Source: Neoceratodus forsteri
Lineage: Eukaryota > Chordata > Ceratodontiformes > Ceratodontidae
Reading direction: 5' to 3'
DNA: 64,000 bases
NCBI GenBank assembly: GCA_016271365.2
Contig: CM057454.1
Span: forward strand, 695,345,501 to 695,409,500
The translations under genes were made by a program, and so were the position numbers. Position 1 is the first letter of the stretch. Each line of letters begins with the position of its first letter. Positions 22,815-34,930 of the stretch are shown here, piece by piece. Under the pieces are notes generated by a model. It ran no database searches, was not told the origin of the DNA, and worked only from the letters and a program-made list of their open reading frames with translations.

Positions 22815-24440
22815 ACAATTTAGGAGTCTGTCATAAGTTCAGGAGCAATTTCTTCATCCTGACACTCCACTTATTTGCATCAATGTCATTCTCCTCAGCT
22901 AATGCTTCCAATGCATTTTGTACTTCAGTCTCCTGATCGAGTGGAGAAGCAGCAGCTGTTGAAGGATGTGAGTCATCGGACAGGAGACCAGACTTTGCCC
23001 TGCACTTTGCCATGGTATCCTTTCTAATTTCAGTCTAACTTTCGGCCAACATGTAAACAACGTCCTTAATTGTTAGTGCTTCAAAAATCTCACAGAGGGA
23101 CATTTCATCATTTTCCTCATTCAGCTCACTGGATAAATGCTTACCACAATGCAACCTTTTCAGTGTCACTAGTATTCTTTGGTCCATAGACTGTATTTTT
23201 GCAGTAGTGTTTTGTGGCAAAAATTCACACCAAATGCTACCATCCTCTGTAGTAACCTGTCAGTGCCTGGATGTGTACTAGCATTGTCAATTAGCAGCAT
23301 AGCTCATGACTGGTGCCCAATCGTTCTCAGGTGCGCTTTCACCAATGGCACAAAAAATGAAAATAACCATTCTTTAAAGATATCCAAGGACATCCAGGCA
23401 CTTCTTTGTGCCCTGTTGAGGACAGGTAGATTCCCCAAGTTAATATGTTTGAAACATGGGATTTTTAAACTTCCCAATGACAAGGAGGGTAATGTATGAT
23501 TACCAGTGACATTATCACAGACAAGCAACCTCAGGTGCCCTTGTTCTTTTTAAAGCCAGGGCATGTTTTCATTGCCAGTGGCCAGTGTATTTTCAGGAGC
23601 AGTTTCCAGTAGCTCCCTGTTTCGTCTGCATTGTAAATTTGTTCTTCAATCAGCGATTCTCTAATTATCAGCTCTTTCATTTTTTTTCTGAATGGCTCGA
23701 TGGATTCCACAGCAGATGAAAGGCTCTCACCGGCAATCGATAATTGCCAGATTCCATAACAGTGCTTAAATGTATTTAACCATCCCTCACTTGCAACAAA
23801 GGTGAAGTCAACACCCAGCTGCCTATAGAAGTGGCAAGCTTTTTCTTTTATCAAAGTCCCAGAAATTGGTGTACCCTTGCTGCGATTCTGCAGAAACCAC
23901 AAATAAACTGCCATGTCAAGATTTTCATCTCGACAGGTGTGCATAGTTTTTCTGGTGTCAGCACTCTTTCCACTGTCCATCGATGTGGCAAAATCTCTGA
24001 TTTTGTCTTTTGCTTTCCTAATGTCAAACACCGTTGAAGTCCTGTTGCCAAACCTCTTGGCCACATCAACAAGCTTGTCACCATAATTGAGTGCTTCAAG
24101 CTCTCACAGTTTCTGATTAATGTCCAGAACAGAATGTTTTTTGCTTAGCCATAGTCTTCAGTCTCAAACTGTAAGATGGTGATTATGTGTAAAGAGGTGG
24201 GTTTTGAATGTGAATGCAACAGTGATTAGTGAGGTATTAACTTAATTAGCTATTACTGCACTAAATCACTTACTGCATAAGCACAGGTACTGTAATGTAG
24301 CCACAATACAGCTATAGCCACAAACAACAAACAGCTCATTGTCACTTCATTGATAAGAGTGGGGGACTCAGACTAGTATCAGTTAACTAAGGCTTTTGGA
24401 TTTTTAATGTTTGGATAACCGAGGTTATACCAGTACTGTA

Positions 24441-25523
24441 ATATGATTTCTTAGAGTTGTTGCTAAAGATTTATATTTTGTCAGAGTCTGATGTTCTGAG
24501 GTAATAAATTCCCAAAACTACTAATTCAATAATAAAAGATGCCTATCCAACATTTTTGTGACACTTTCAGTTTAAAACATAAGTGTTCCATAGACCTAGT
24601 TTTGTATTCAACAAGGAGTTTTTTCAACTGTCAGTTTTAACTTAACTGGTACATGTTCATTTGTCATCTTCAATGCTCAACAGCCAGGTGTTGATTAATT
24701 CTTTGTTGTAGTGATGGTGCCCAGCATGTGGGCATACCCCATGTCACTGGCATTGCAGTAGACCTCATACAGTTGATGTACCATGATGATGTATGTCTCT
24801 TGTGTTATGTTCAGAGAGTTGTATGTTATTTGTCTTACCTGATAATGGCTGTCTCTGCTTATTTGTGTTGCCTTGCCCATTCCACTGTTTGTGGAGGGGG
24901 AATGTGGAGTTAGGGTTGGAAATCCTAACACCGCATTTCCACAGTTTTGTTACTGTAATATGAACCCTAACTGATGCATAACTAAAGTTTTTTTTGCAAT
25001 GAATTTCTTTCCTTTTTGAAATAGTATAATGATAAAATTATTCAATTTTCAGAGCACAGGGCCCTCTAGGTCCCGTGCATTTAACTATCCATACTTTTTA
25101 ACACACTGTAATTGTATCCTTAATAACAATTGGAGCCTATACATATTTGAGTGTGCCAGCACAGGGCCATCCGAACTCTGCAGTGTCATGCACCCATAGG
25201 GCTACTGCTCCAATAACTCTATAATGACATTCCTATTTGTATGTGTGAGTGTACAGTAGCCTTTAGGCACATGAAAAGGGACATCTCTGTGACAAGGCCT
25301 TCACACACATGTAGTTGCACACCAGACACAGAGAGCATTTTTAATCTCTCTGGTAACAAAGAAACACCTCTTCTACTATTATTTTTTTTCACAAATTGCA
25401 AAATTGAATAGTTTTCTGTAGTTGCTTTTTTCACAATTTGTGATAAGGCAAATTATTGTTTGCAAACCATGAAAAAAGAACCTGTGTTGTGATTCCTTTG
25501 TTGAGAGTTGCAGTAAAAGAACA
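24441..25523. other. Unassigned AT-rich sequence
   Basis: No gene. The only visible repeats are short words shared between 25050-25090 and 25150-25180 (AGCACAGGGCC). Confidence 0.45.
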
Positions 25524-25589
25524 ATCCTTTTTCGAAAATTGCAAAACACAATTCTATATTGCAATTTTTTGCAATTTGCGAAAAAGGAT
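25524..25589. repeat. 23-bp-arm hairpin
   Basis: ATCCTTTTTCGAAAATTGCA at 25524 onward pairs with its complement at 25567-25589 with about one mismatch and a 20-base loop. It is probably the core of an AT-rich foldback element that includes the CACAAATTGCAAAATTG words near 25390. Confidence 0.6.
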
Positions 25590-26077
25590 TTGGTTTGTTT
25601 AAAAAATCTAATTTGTGAGTGGAATATATGAAAATTGTCTCCACAATATTATTCTGTGTGCACTAATTAGATAAACAGAAGTGGTGATATGTGTGCTAAC
25701 TGATGCATTTGAGAATCTTTTTCACCATAAATATATTTTGTTTTTGATAATTTAGCTATGAGACATAAAAAAGCTGAAGAAATAATTTTCATAATATGAT
25801 TTGTTTTTAATACAATATTAAGCAACACTGTACACTGAATCAGTGTTGTGTATTATATTACAGACATTTCAAAATGCTGTTGTTTCTTAGGTCAAAGTTC
25901 ATGCAACATGATTGTACCCTTCTATGGCACAACAGCACTCTAAAACCTGTACACCATCTACAAGTTAGTTGACTTTGAAAGCAAAGAATGTCAATGCACA
26001 TGTGACATAATGTTATAAAACAGATAAAATACAGCTAAGCCAATTTTATGTACAAGGACTGTGTTGTACCATATATG

Positions 26078-26225
26078 AGAATAAGACATGACAAGGTGTG
26101 GTTTATGGCTTGATAAAGCATGCCCCAGGTGTGTAATGAGGCATGAGGCACTTGGCTGAGTGACTTTAGCACCTGGGAAGTGCTCTTATCAAGCCATAAA
26201 CCACACCTGTGGAGTGTCTTATTCA
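26078..26225. repeat. Foldback MITE, copy B (best preserved)
   Basis: Arms 26080-26132 and 26170-26223 pair almost perfectly (GTGTGGTTTATGGCTTGATAA on both). The ends read AATAAGACA(TGAC/CTCC)A.GGTGTGG. The loop, read on the minus strand, is GTGCTAAAGTCACTCAGCC...TGCCTCATGCCTCATTA, the clearest version of the family core. Confidence 0.8.
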
Positions 26226-26640
26226 CTTATAAATGGGCACTGTATTTTGTAAATAAAAGTAGAAACAGAGTTGTGTAGTTTTAGTTGAACACATTTATTT
26301 GACAACAGTCTTAAAATAAGATAAAATAGTTCCTAAGTTGATTCATTAGCAATCACTGAACAGTTAAATGACATTGGATTAAAAGTGTTAACTACTTGTT
26401 TTAAATAAAAGGTCATATAGTGCTTAGGAACATAGGATCCATTTCACACAGAGGGAGAGGGTGGTTTCATTGTAAGGGATGTAAGAGCAAGCTGGCAGTT
26501 TGTGCTGACTGATGTGGACAATTTTAGTAAACGCAGTGTCTGCTCCCCACACACACACACAGACACACAGACACACACACAGAAAATCAAGCAAAGTACG
26601 TTTAGTTTACTTTATTTTTTTGTTTTACTTTCAGTATTTC
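26226..26640. other. Unassigned sequence with a CA-rich microsatellite
   Basis: An interrupted (CA)n tract lies at about 26549-26582. No gene. Confidence 0.6.
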
Positions 26641-27338
26641 TTGCTTTTCTGTTATTGTGCTCTAGTCCTGTTGCATCTCCCACCTGCTCACTCGCCCACC
26701 CCATCACAACACTGAATTCATCGCCGAAAATTACTGTATCTGCCTCCTCATCATTTTAAATACAGCATTTGTGATAAATAACACTGACCTCCACTTCACT
26801 AACATCATTTCTGTCATGTCTCTTCAAAGAACTTGCTTCCAATCCGGCCAGCGTCCCGCGTGCTGTAAGCCTTCTTTCTTTTTCTTGCTATATGATAGAC
26901 TACGTGGTTAATTTGAATGAGACCAAGTGGGAGCGAGTATGTCGCAGGTCGGCTGCTGTAGACAGCAGTTTTCTTTACTAGTGCTTTGCTGAACTAATCG
27001 TGCCATTTGAAAAGAGTCGTTTCATTTTTTAAAAAGAATGAAGGCTCTTAATTATTTAAATGTTTTATAGTAGAGGCAATTTTCAAGTGATTTAAATGTA
27101 ATGTTGCATAGTGACAGCGCAGCGGGACGCTGGCGGATTGGAAGCAAGTTGTTTGAAGAGACGTGACAGAAATGATATAGGTGAAGCAGAGATCAGTGTT
27201 ATTTATCATAAATGCTGTATTTAAAATGATGAGGAGGCAGATACAATCATTTTGACAATGAGTTCAGTGTTGTGACATGGCAAATGACGGCGGGTGGGAG
27301 ATGGAACAGAGACTAAAGCACAACAACAAAATCTTTTG
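26641..27338. repeat. Inverted-repeat element with arms of about 226 bp
   Basis: Left arm 26641-26866 and right arm about 27111-27338 are reverse complements at roughly 80-85 percent by eye. Long shared blocks include TATCTGCCTCCTCATCATTT, TAAATACAGCATTT, CATTTCTGTCA and AACTTGCTTCCAATCCG. A 244-bp spacer separates them with no coding motif. No transposase is encoded and no target duplication is evident, so it is either a long-TIR non-autonomous transposon or an inverted duplication. Confidence 0.75.
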
Positions 27339-28974
27339 TGAAGTGACATGCATTGATCTGTGGATGCAGTGTGTCCTGCTTGGCATAAGAGTACCAGCTG
27401 TGCCATGTATATCAGCTGATAAGGACACGGCTACTGGTACCTGTTAGCCAATCAGGTTGCAAGTTTGGTCTTACCCATTTTATAATGTACTTCTAATTCA
27501 CAATGATGTGTCAAGCTTTCATCTCAAGGTGATACAGAATGTCATGGCATCTCTGATAGGACACAGCCTTCATGCACAGTTGGCCACCCAATATTGATTC
27601 GCTCCTGTACTGTTAATATTTCCATACTCTAAGATACTAGCTGTATTTTTGTACTATGTCACATTGTTTCTTAAAGTATACATTAAGAAATTATGACCTG
27701 TGTGAAATCATGTAAGAGAAGTGTAATACATTATTTTGCCACACACATTAATAGTAACATTTGTAAATGCTACAGAAAAACAACATTTTAAATGTAGTTC
27801 AGATTGTAATGTGATATGAAGACAGACAAAATCACAAGCAGTTAAGTTTGAAAAAAAAATATTTATTTGAAAAAAAAAAAAATTCAAATTGGCCCAAACT
27901 AGAACAATGTTTCTGGAGTGGGCAAAAAAAAAAAACAAGTGAAAGAAAAATAAAACTAGACAAAAACAGAAGGACATTGCAGCTGTCATGCTGAAGTAGA
28001 ATAACTGCACTTAGAAAATTCCTGCTCAACCCCTCAACAAAGGCGGTCCTATGAAACACAGGAGCATAAATTGAGCTGCATATGAGATAAGCATCTGGTT
28101 TTACAAAATGTAAATATAGATATTTAGAAACAAGAACAATAACATTTAACAATTATTTCAAATACAAACAAAACTTTTACTCTACTAAGAACACCACATG
28201 ATCACTGAGTGATACTATTGTAAACATGTTGTACAAGTAGCACATAAGAAAGAACAACATGGGGTCATAATGTTGCAAGACATTATGCCGCAGCAATATA
28301 CCACACTGCCAAAACAGTGCAATACATTGCCAGCAGCATAAGTCTTTGTTTTGCACGGATCTCTGCCACCCTCACCCCCATTACAGGGGGCAGTGCCTCC
28401 AAATCTCCCAATAAAAATAACTAACTCCAGGGGAGGTTAACAGTTATAGTTGCACAAAGTGTGAACAATTAATAAATCCATGTGTCTGGGACCAGGAATC
28501 AAAAACCCGTCCCAAACACACTGCCTGCCTCTTTTGCTGCCAGTGGCTCATCCTGTCGAGCCATGGCAGCTGCTCTCACTAGTTGAGATGCAGGAATTTA
28601 AATTTCACTGGTGAAGTGCCCATGAAGTGGTCACTTCATGTTAATTTTCCGCTATGTGGAGTGCCCATTTTAATCACTCACTTCACCACTTTGCATTGTA
28701 ATTACGACTTCATGTTGTGCACTCCTCCTTATTCCACTTTAAGGTGGAGTGAGAATTCACAGGCAGCACACACACATCACATGGATTACACAGTGTAGGT
28801 TACATGCTTCAGGCAGGCAGACAGGAGGTTATGGGCAAAAACACTCTCCATCGTGGGCTGACTTACACGTTTTGCATGGGATGTGAAAATGACAAATGGC
28901 TCAGCTCTGTGAATGGCCAGGGCTGGGGTATGGATGTGTGATGAAGAGGAGTGAACTGGTGACAAGTCCACAAA
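27339..28974. other. Unassigned sequence with A-rich runs
   Basis: A runs near 27850-27935 and a 9-bp-arm palindrome at 28621-28640 (CATGAAGTG/CACTTCATG). Minus-strand open frames at 27708-28152 are A/T artefacts. No gene. Confidence 0.5.
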
Positions 28975-30300
28975 TTAAGTTATTTTCTCCATTTTACGTA
29001 CAGTGGTTGATGTAACACTTGCCCTAAACATACCGCATTGACCACCACTGCTGCTCTGACCACCATTTGACAAGATTTCTAAATCATAATCCTCCCCCTC
29101 ATCATGCCTGTAGTAATCCTCTGGTGTTATTTCATCACTACTGCAGACATTCCTACTTGGTCTTACACTCATGGAAGGGGATAATATGCTCAGTAAGGAT
29201 GATGATGAGAGTGAACACCCCACTATGGCATTAGCTGCCATCTGGTGCTGTGTCCACAGTGCCATGCGCCTGTTCTTAAGATGTGTATGCTGGCCCCCCA
29301 TGCCCAGATGACTCCCTTTTTACCTCAGCACACACACACACACACACATATGGAAAGCTGGAAAATTTCAACTGACGATCATTTGCAACTGGACAAAAAT
29401 CCCAAACAAGGGATTGTGATCCCTACTTTTAACATGTCCCTGATGCTGCATATTGGACTCTGGTTTTAACCCCTGAAATAGGGAATATGCCACATGATTT
29501 TCAGGCTGGACACACTTGGACTCCAACTGAGCCCACTACACTATGATTATTACTGAGTCATCATCATTATCATCAACAGGAACCACTAAATCACAACTTT
29601 TTGGAGAGGAGTTTAACACCAACAGACCCAGACACAGCCACCTTGACTTTCTTTTCTCTGGTTCCCAACAGAGGTCACTGACATCATCATCATATTCATC
29701 AACATCATCCGCATCCACATTTTCAGCTTGGATGCTGCCATGTTGAGAACATATTACAACCACAGCATCATCATCATCATCACCTGATATTTTACACCAC
29801 TTTGAATCATTGGATGGCAAAGGCATGACCTCAACAGTGCTGGGAGAAATGTGACATTGTGAGTTATCATTGCTATCATCGCTGGGATCAGAATCGTGTT
29901 CAACTACTATGGAGATGTTAACAGGAGTATGACATCATCTGTATTGTGAGTCATAGCTTTAGACTCAATTATATTTTTGAAATGGTTAACTGGTCAGAAG
30001 TAGAACTTAAGGTAGCAATACTCATGCCAGCAGAAACTGCACTAACATCACCAGTTGGGACAACATCATCTCCTCCAACTATGAGAGAAGCTACAGATTG
30101 CACTGCAAAAACATTGATGAAGAATCCCTTTATTGACATCAGCTATGCACTTTGCATACTACCACACCCAAGGACAATCTTGCCACTGACAGCAGTGCCA
30201 TTGCCAGAAACAGCTTTGCTTGCATATCTCTTTGCAGGCATTTTGGGGATCACCAAGAAAATTCTAAACAAATTTAGATTTCTGAACTTTCAGTCTGGGC
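28975..30300 (-). other. Possible eroded acidic ORFs in (ATC)n-rich DNA
   Basis: Minus-strand open frames at 29301-28975 (SSDEITPEDYYRHDEGEDYD) and 29826-29536 (ENVDADDVDEYDDD, then SDLCWEPEKRKSRW) encode Asp/Glu-rich peptides. They come partly from ATC/GAT trinucleotide repeats at 29550-29790. They could be remnants of an accessory ORF of a DNA transposon, but I recognise no domain and the composition alone could create them. A (CA)n tract at 29329-29348 lies between. I do not assign a function. Confidence 0.2.
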
Positions 30301-32639
30301 CGGTGAATGTGAAGCCAAAAAAAACAACAACTGTGGCTTGCAGATGGAGATTGGACACTAAACAGATGCAAAAGCACAGACATATTTAGATTGCACTGTA
30401 CAATCAAGAAGAGATGCAGACACAAAGTCACAACAACACCTTGGTGAGGAGCTGCACGCTGCGAAGCTGAGGAGAAGTGACAGAGCAGGTTGTACAATTA
30501 TGGATCAGACTATCTTTGTAAAGGCATGCCACTGCAAACATAATTGTACATCTTACCGGATTTTCTTGTGTTCCTTTCTGGCCAGCAAAAGCCTTTCAGA
30601 CTGTTTCTTGTTCCCTGCAGGAGGAAGGCATTCAGTGGCTGCTGCATTCTGAGGACAAGGGGGCTCTTCAGAAAGGCCTGAAGCCTGACTGGCAAGCCTG
30701 AAGGATAAAGGATAAAGGACAAAGAAAGAGCTGTAAGCTGTAAAAGCTGTAACGCTTGAAACTGGTTGACGGTAGCTTGTTGGTTGATATCCAACTTTTG
30801 TCTTTATCCTCATTTCATGGTCATTTCTCCACTTTCTACATTTTGTATCTATATTCTGTGTTTCTGAATTTTACTTTGAAAAGCTGGGAGCTACGGATTA
30901 TTGAACGCTGCTGGAGAACGCTGCTGAAGAATGGGAAATTGTGAAACTTTGAGTGCTAAATGTTGATTTTTGCTTCCTACATACCAAGAGGAGGTGGTTT
31001 GGCTCAGATATAAAACTGTGGGGCAAATGCATTTTTACTTTTTACTTTTTAACACTTTAGTGGATAATTTTTAAACAGTTTTAGACTTGTTTGTCTAGTA
31101 TTTCTAACACCTGGGAAGGCATATAGGCACACAGGCATCTGGTATATGGCCACGCACTCAGTGAAATAATGAAACCTTAAAAATCTGTATCCGTCCTTTG
31201 TGAAAACTTGAACCTCTGCGAATACATGGGCTACAGATATTCTGCGACATTCTGTGAACAGTAATGGCTACCGAATTTGGCTGTCAGGATCCAGCATTGT
31301 CTGGATTCCATGCTACATGTTTTCCACCTCCTTAAATCTCATAGTTTTAGTTTCCAACTTAATGTTAACTTACTTATTTTAGTTATTTGAATAGATGTGA
31401 GGGAGTTAGAACTGGCTGAAAATTCTCCAACCTAAAAGCGCTGTTTGTATTTGGCCTGATCGGATGGACTACAGTGAAGTTGCTAGTTGTAACTAATTGA
31501 ACATATTGTTTCCTATTGGAATTAGGAGGATTTTGGTTTTCTACATTTAGATTTTTTGTTTGTTTTCAAGCTGTATTTTTGCTCTGGGTTTTGGTTTCCG
31601 CCATTAGTTGCCGACAGCTTAGGATAAGTGGCTGAATCACGTGTGCAGGGTAGATAAAAGTGTGCATGTTGGTGAAGGTAAAGATCTACTCACATACAGC
31701 TTGGGGAAAGACATGATTGTGGCACTCCATGTTTCTAAGATTCTGTTTTATGTCATCTTGCTTCTATGAAAGGTAAATCCTTGTCACTTATGATGTAATG
31801 TGTAATGTGTTTCACCTTTGATTTCTGAGTCTTACAGTTTTTCAATATTATATTATAGCACAAATGTATCAGAAGTATCATCATTTGGAGTATAATCCTG
31901 CTGTTTGAGTGGACTTTAGCTTGTTTGGTATGTATTCTTTCTTTTGAAGAATTGGTACCTGAGTGGTACTTGCTAATCCAATAATGGTGAAGTAAGTATT
32001 GCACACTTAGTGTTGGTTATTTCTTTGAGTAATATGTTATCAATGCAGGATAGTTTTCTGAACAAATTATTTTACTAATGTTATTATTGTAGAGTCAAGT
32101 TTGGTGTTTGGTTTTTCTTTTGTTTTGTTTGGATATTGCATGCTTAAATCGTTGTTTTAATTTATTTCAGAGTAGTTAGCCTTTAGCTTTACTTTGAAGG
32201 CCCCATAAAACTTATCAATTGAAAAGGTGATAAAGGTGTTAAAGATGTGTTCCTCTGTGCATGCAGAAACAAGAAGAAAATATATATACAGGAAAGACGG
32301 AAGTCTGAAATCATTGAAGAAATCAGGATTTTTATTTCTTGGTTAATTTTGTGTGCTCTGTGTGTCCCCCGCATAGAAAGAATAGCTTTAAAGTATTGTG
32401 CTATAGAAGTGATAATGCAATCTAAAGAACTAAGGACATATTGTCGTAAGACGACTAAGGCTAAAGGAAAAAATGTGCTGTTAAATCACTTAAATCTCAT
32501 TTTGATCAAAAGATAACTCAGTTGCTACACTCTAATTGTAATCAAATTAAGTTAAGAGGTAATAAAATGATAGTTAAAGTGTTTAACCAAAATTAACATT
32601 GTCTCCTGCTAAGTCAAGTGAGTTGAGATTGAGAGAACT
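30301..32639. other. Unassigned sequence
   Basis: No gene recognised. Short open frames on both strands lack motifs. The part near 32250-32640 may be the leader or start of the eroded ORF that follows. Confidence 0.4.
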
Positions 32640-33993
32640 TGTCCATTATTAAAGGAAATTAGAAGGCTGGAGGATAATTTACAATGTCATACTGTAGAAA
32701 ATGATTCAAGGAAATAAATTGATATGACAGGTCCCGACCTACACATATCTGATCTAAACGCTCCTGATAAAGCAACCAGAAATTAGGCATTATAATAAAA
32801 ACATAGAATTTGATGGCAGATAAGGACTGCTTGGCCCTCTCAGTCTGCCCATTTCCTTATCTGATGGATAAGCTGCTGATTCTAGTTAATCAACAGCTTA
32901 CTTGTCTCCCTTTCCAAGGCCCTTTAATAAGGACTCAATTGATAATGCCTCTAGTGTGGTTATGTTGGAGGATGATAACATGGCAATGGATGATAATAGA
33001 GCTGATCGAGAGTATAATGAGAACATGGTTAGTCTGGATCTAAGACAAGAAAGTGTCCTTAAAGCAGACACAGAGGCTGTTAAGTTTGCAAAACAGATTG
33101 ATTTACAGGTTAGTTAACACTTTAGCAAAAACAAATCTTTTTTACAAAGATTTGAGTCCTTTTTGACACCTTACATAACCCCGAAAGTTAAATAGCATCA
33201 AATAGTAAATACTCTGGCACATATGGAAGGGTTAACTTCCTGTGTCTTAAGAGCAGAAAAAGTTGATCTCATGAATAAATGCAAAAAGTTAGAATGGAGA
33301 AAGGAGATAACAACTAAATTAGAGGAGGTCAAAAAAGAGATTGTATTTGGTAATGCTCAATTACTGGAATTGATCACTCTCTTTCATCTATTCTTTGATT
33401 TTCATCCTTTCAACCATCTGCAAACTGGGGAGGAAAAGAGGATGGATGGTATGAACCATAGTGAATTGGGGAGAGAGGATAATGGTTTAATGATGGAGGG
33501 TGTGGTCAAGAGAAGACTACAAAGTGGTTATGTCCCTGATGGGGATAAGGAATTAAGAAGTACCACAGCCATAGAAGGAAAAGGACACAAGCAGAAAATG
33601 TCTGATATAGTGAGTGACAAGGTAAAAAAACATAAAACAAAATCTATCCAGATGATAACTGAGGAAATTGGCAATAGATAAAGAAGAGAAACAGATCTAT
33701 TAATTGGTGAATTGGAGCAAAGGAAATTGGAGTTATAACAAAATAGGGTATCTATAAATACTAAAGATCCTGGACAAGTTAAAAGAGATCTGCAGAAATG
33801 GCAAAGGAATAAGAGGAATAAAACAAGGAATATAGTATTAAATAGAACTGAGAAAGAGCAAGAAAGACCAATAAAACAGCATGCCAAAAACAGGGTAAAT
33901 TACAGTAAGGATAGAAGTAAAGATAATAAAGTTTTTAATATTGATAAAGGCATAAAAGGTTTACCTAAATTAAGTGAAGTAGAAAGGAAAGGT
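32640..33993 (+). pseudogene. Unidentified eroded long ORF, possibly a retroelement ORF1/gag
   Basis: Plus-strand coding-like sequence. One frame (LKEIRRLEDNLQCHTVEND, then PDLHISDLNAPDKATRN) runs from about 32640 to 32790. After a short CR1 insertion another frame runs from 32902 to 33993 with only four stops (33115, 33193, 33679, 33736) in about 364 codons. The product is Lys/Glu-rich and helical, with a likely coiled coil (VDLMNKCKKLEWRKEITTKL near 33250-33310) and a very basic C-terminus. That pattern fits a nucleic-acid-binding ORF1 or gag of a retroelement. I see no zinc knuckle, RRM or other domain, and no RT follows downstream. The family is unknown to me. Confidence 0.35.
32800..32915 (-). 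mobile_element. Very short CR1 3'-end fragment
   Basis: The antisense sequence (AACATAGA.TTTG..GGCAGATAAGGAC.GCTTGGCCC) matches the start of the minus-strand CR1 at 46996. About 115 bp of 3' UTR remains, so this is an extreme 5'-truncation. It lies inside the unidentified ORF region. Confidence 0.75.
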
Positions 33994-34209
33994 TAATCTC
34001 AGCTGGGGTATTGCTGCCTACAATTTTATAACAGGAATGCTGAAACATAGAAATGAGAATACTTATACGGGCTAAATTGGCAAAGTATAATCTTATTAAG
34101 GAGTTTATGGTAAAAGATCAACTGGCAAGAAATTAGGTTAGTTATAGGTATCAAGTCGACCACATCAGGATGGTTATGTGTTTAAAAATACAGATATGAA
34201 GGATAATAC

Positions 34210-34540
34210 AGTGGATGTCGCATGCAGCCTGGCGTCGCCCGTATCTGCATCTCCGAGGGACAGAAAGGCAGAGGAAAAGTGGCTGGGTGCGACCATGCTG
34301 CTTGATGCCGTGCCCTGCACTACGGAGGACTTGTGAGGAGTCCGTCGGGAGGATCTGGGGCTGTCCTGGCTAGGAGTGGCAGAGGGGCACTCGGTGGGAC
34401 AGCAGGGCGGCCATCCGGACCCTCCTGGGTGCCGGTATGAGCTACCAGCTCTCCGGTGGGCAGGGCAGCTGGATGTCCCAAGCGGTCTCGCCGCAGAAAG
34501 GCGATAAAATGGATCACGATTAAAAAAAAAAAAAAAAAAG
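34210..34540 (+). mobile_element. GC-rich, poly-A-tailed retrosequence
   Basis: About 310 bp of CpG-containing GC-rich sequence within AT-rich DNA ends in a run of about 18 A (34520-34538). The abrupt composition change and tail suggest a retrotransposed sequence such as a SINE. No A/B-box promoter could be placed with confidence and no clear target duplication is seen. Confidence 0.4.
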
Positions 34541-34930
34541 TGCCACTGTAATTTCTTTCATTGGGCCCGAAGGTGATTTTACTGACAACAACGCGCCATT
34601 CTGTGCCACAGGTGCAAAACATTTGGGCAGGATGTGAAGAATGACAGCTGTACTGTTCATGAGGGGGTGTGAAAAAATGGCAATGTTTTGAATTTGGAGT
34701 GAAAATATTAAAAATTGCCAAAGTTACGAGCATGCGTAGAAAAATTTCAACGACCGCACGTTACTCGACAGCGACTGCAAAATCACCTTTCGGGACCGAG
34801 TAACAAACGACGGTGCCAGTGTTCATGAGATGGGGTGCCAAAAACCCCATGCTGAAAATCTGGTGCAAAAATATTGAAAAAATGGCCAAGATATCAACAT
34901 AAGTTGAAAATGCCATTGATAGCCATTATA
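34541..34930. repeat. Diverged tandem duplication with an internal inverted repeat
   Basis: Two successive blocks (about 34640-34740 and 34820-34920) share ordered words: GTTCATGAG...GGGGTG, then AAAATATT.AAAAA..TGCCAA, then TTGAAAATGCC-like endings. CCCGAAGGTGATTTTACTG near 34567 is the inverse of GCAAAATCACCTTTCGGG near 34779. Confidence 0.45.

Larger units (their letters stand above)
21919..24152 (-). pseudogene. Tigger-type transposase (CENP-B-like DNA binding and DDE domain), interrupted
   Basis: Reading starts near 24152 on the minus strand. The N-terminal helix-turn-helix has VAKRFGNRTSTVFDIRKAK, followed by a second CENP-B-type helix region (CHFYRQLGVDFTFVASEGWL near 23810). The catalytic core keeps three acidic positions: NADETGSYWKLL near 23630, LLIDNASTHPG near 23300 and QSMDQRI near 23190. 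The C-terminus, FPTDSEAAEHFKRGLLWLE (about 22070-22010), matches the tail of Tigger transposases. Between 22815 and 22160 a 654-bp element interrupts the acidic C-terminal region; without it and one ACA, the frame reads on from EEIAPELMTDS to IVSVVLNARD with one stop. Further frameshifts lie near 23780, 23560 and 23230. The family cuts and pastes at TA sites. Confidence 0.85.
21635..24438 (-). mobile_element. Tigger/pogo-type DNA transposon with complete ends
   Basis: The left end reads TA-CAGTGAAGCCCATTTATCTGAA at 21633; the right end, reverse-complemented, reads TA-CAGTACTGGTATAACCTCGG from 24440. Both begin CAGT next to a TA dinucleotide, matching Tc1/mariner-superfamily pogo/Tigger ends with a TA target duplication. 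The element is 2804 bp including a 654-bp foreign insertion, so about 2.15 kb net. A minus-strand transposase fills most of it. Confidence 0.8.

Noticed and set aside
26549..29348. CRISPR-like or regularly spaced repeats
   Set aside because: Only simple CA tracts and inverted repeats are present; no direct repeats with regular unique spacers anywhere in the window, and the genome is clearly eukaryotic.
29536..29826. Acidic protein-coding gene
   Set aside because: The acidic runs come from ATC/GAT trinucleotide repeats; no start context, domain or partner ORF. Kept only as a low-confidence entry.
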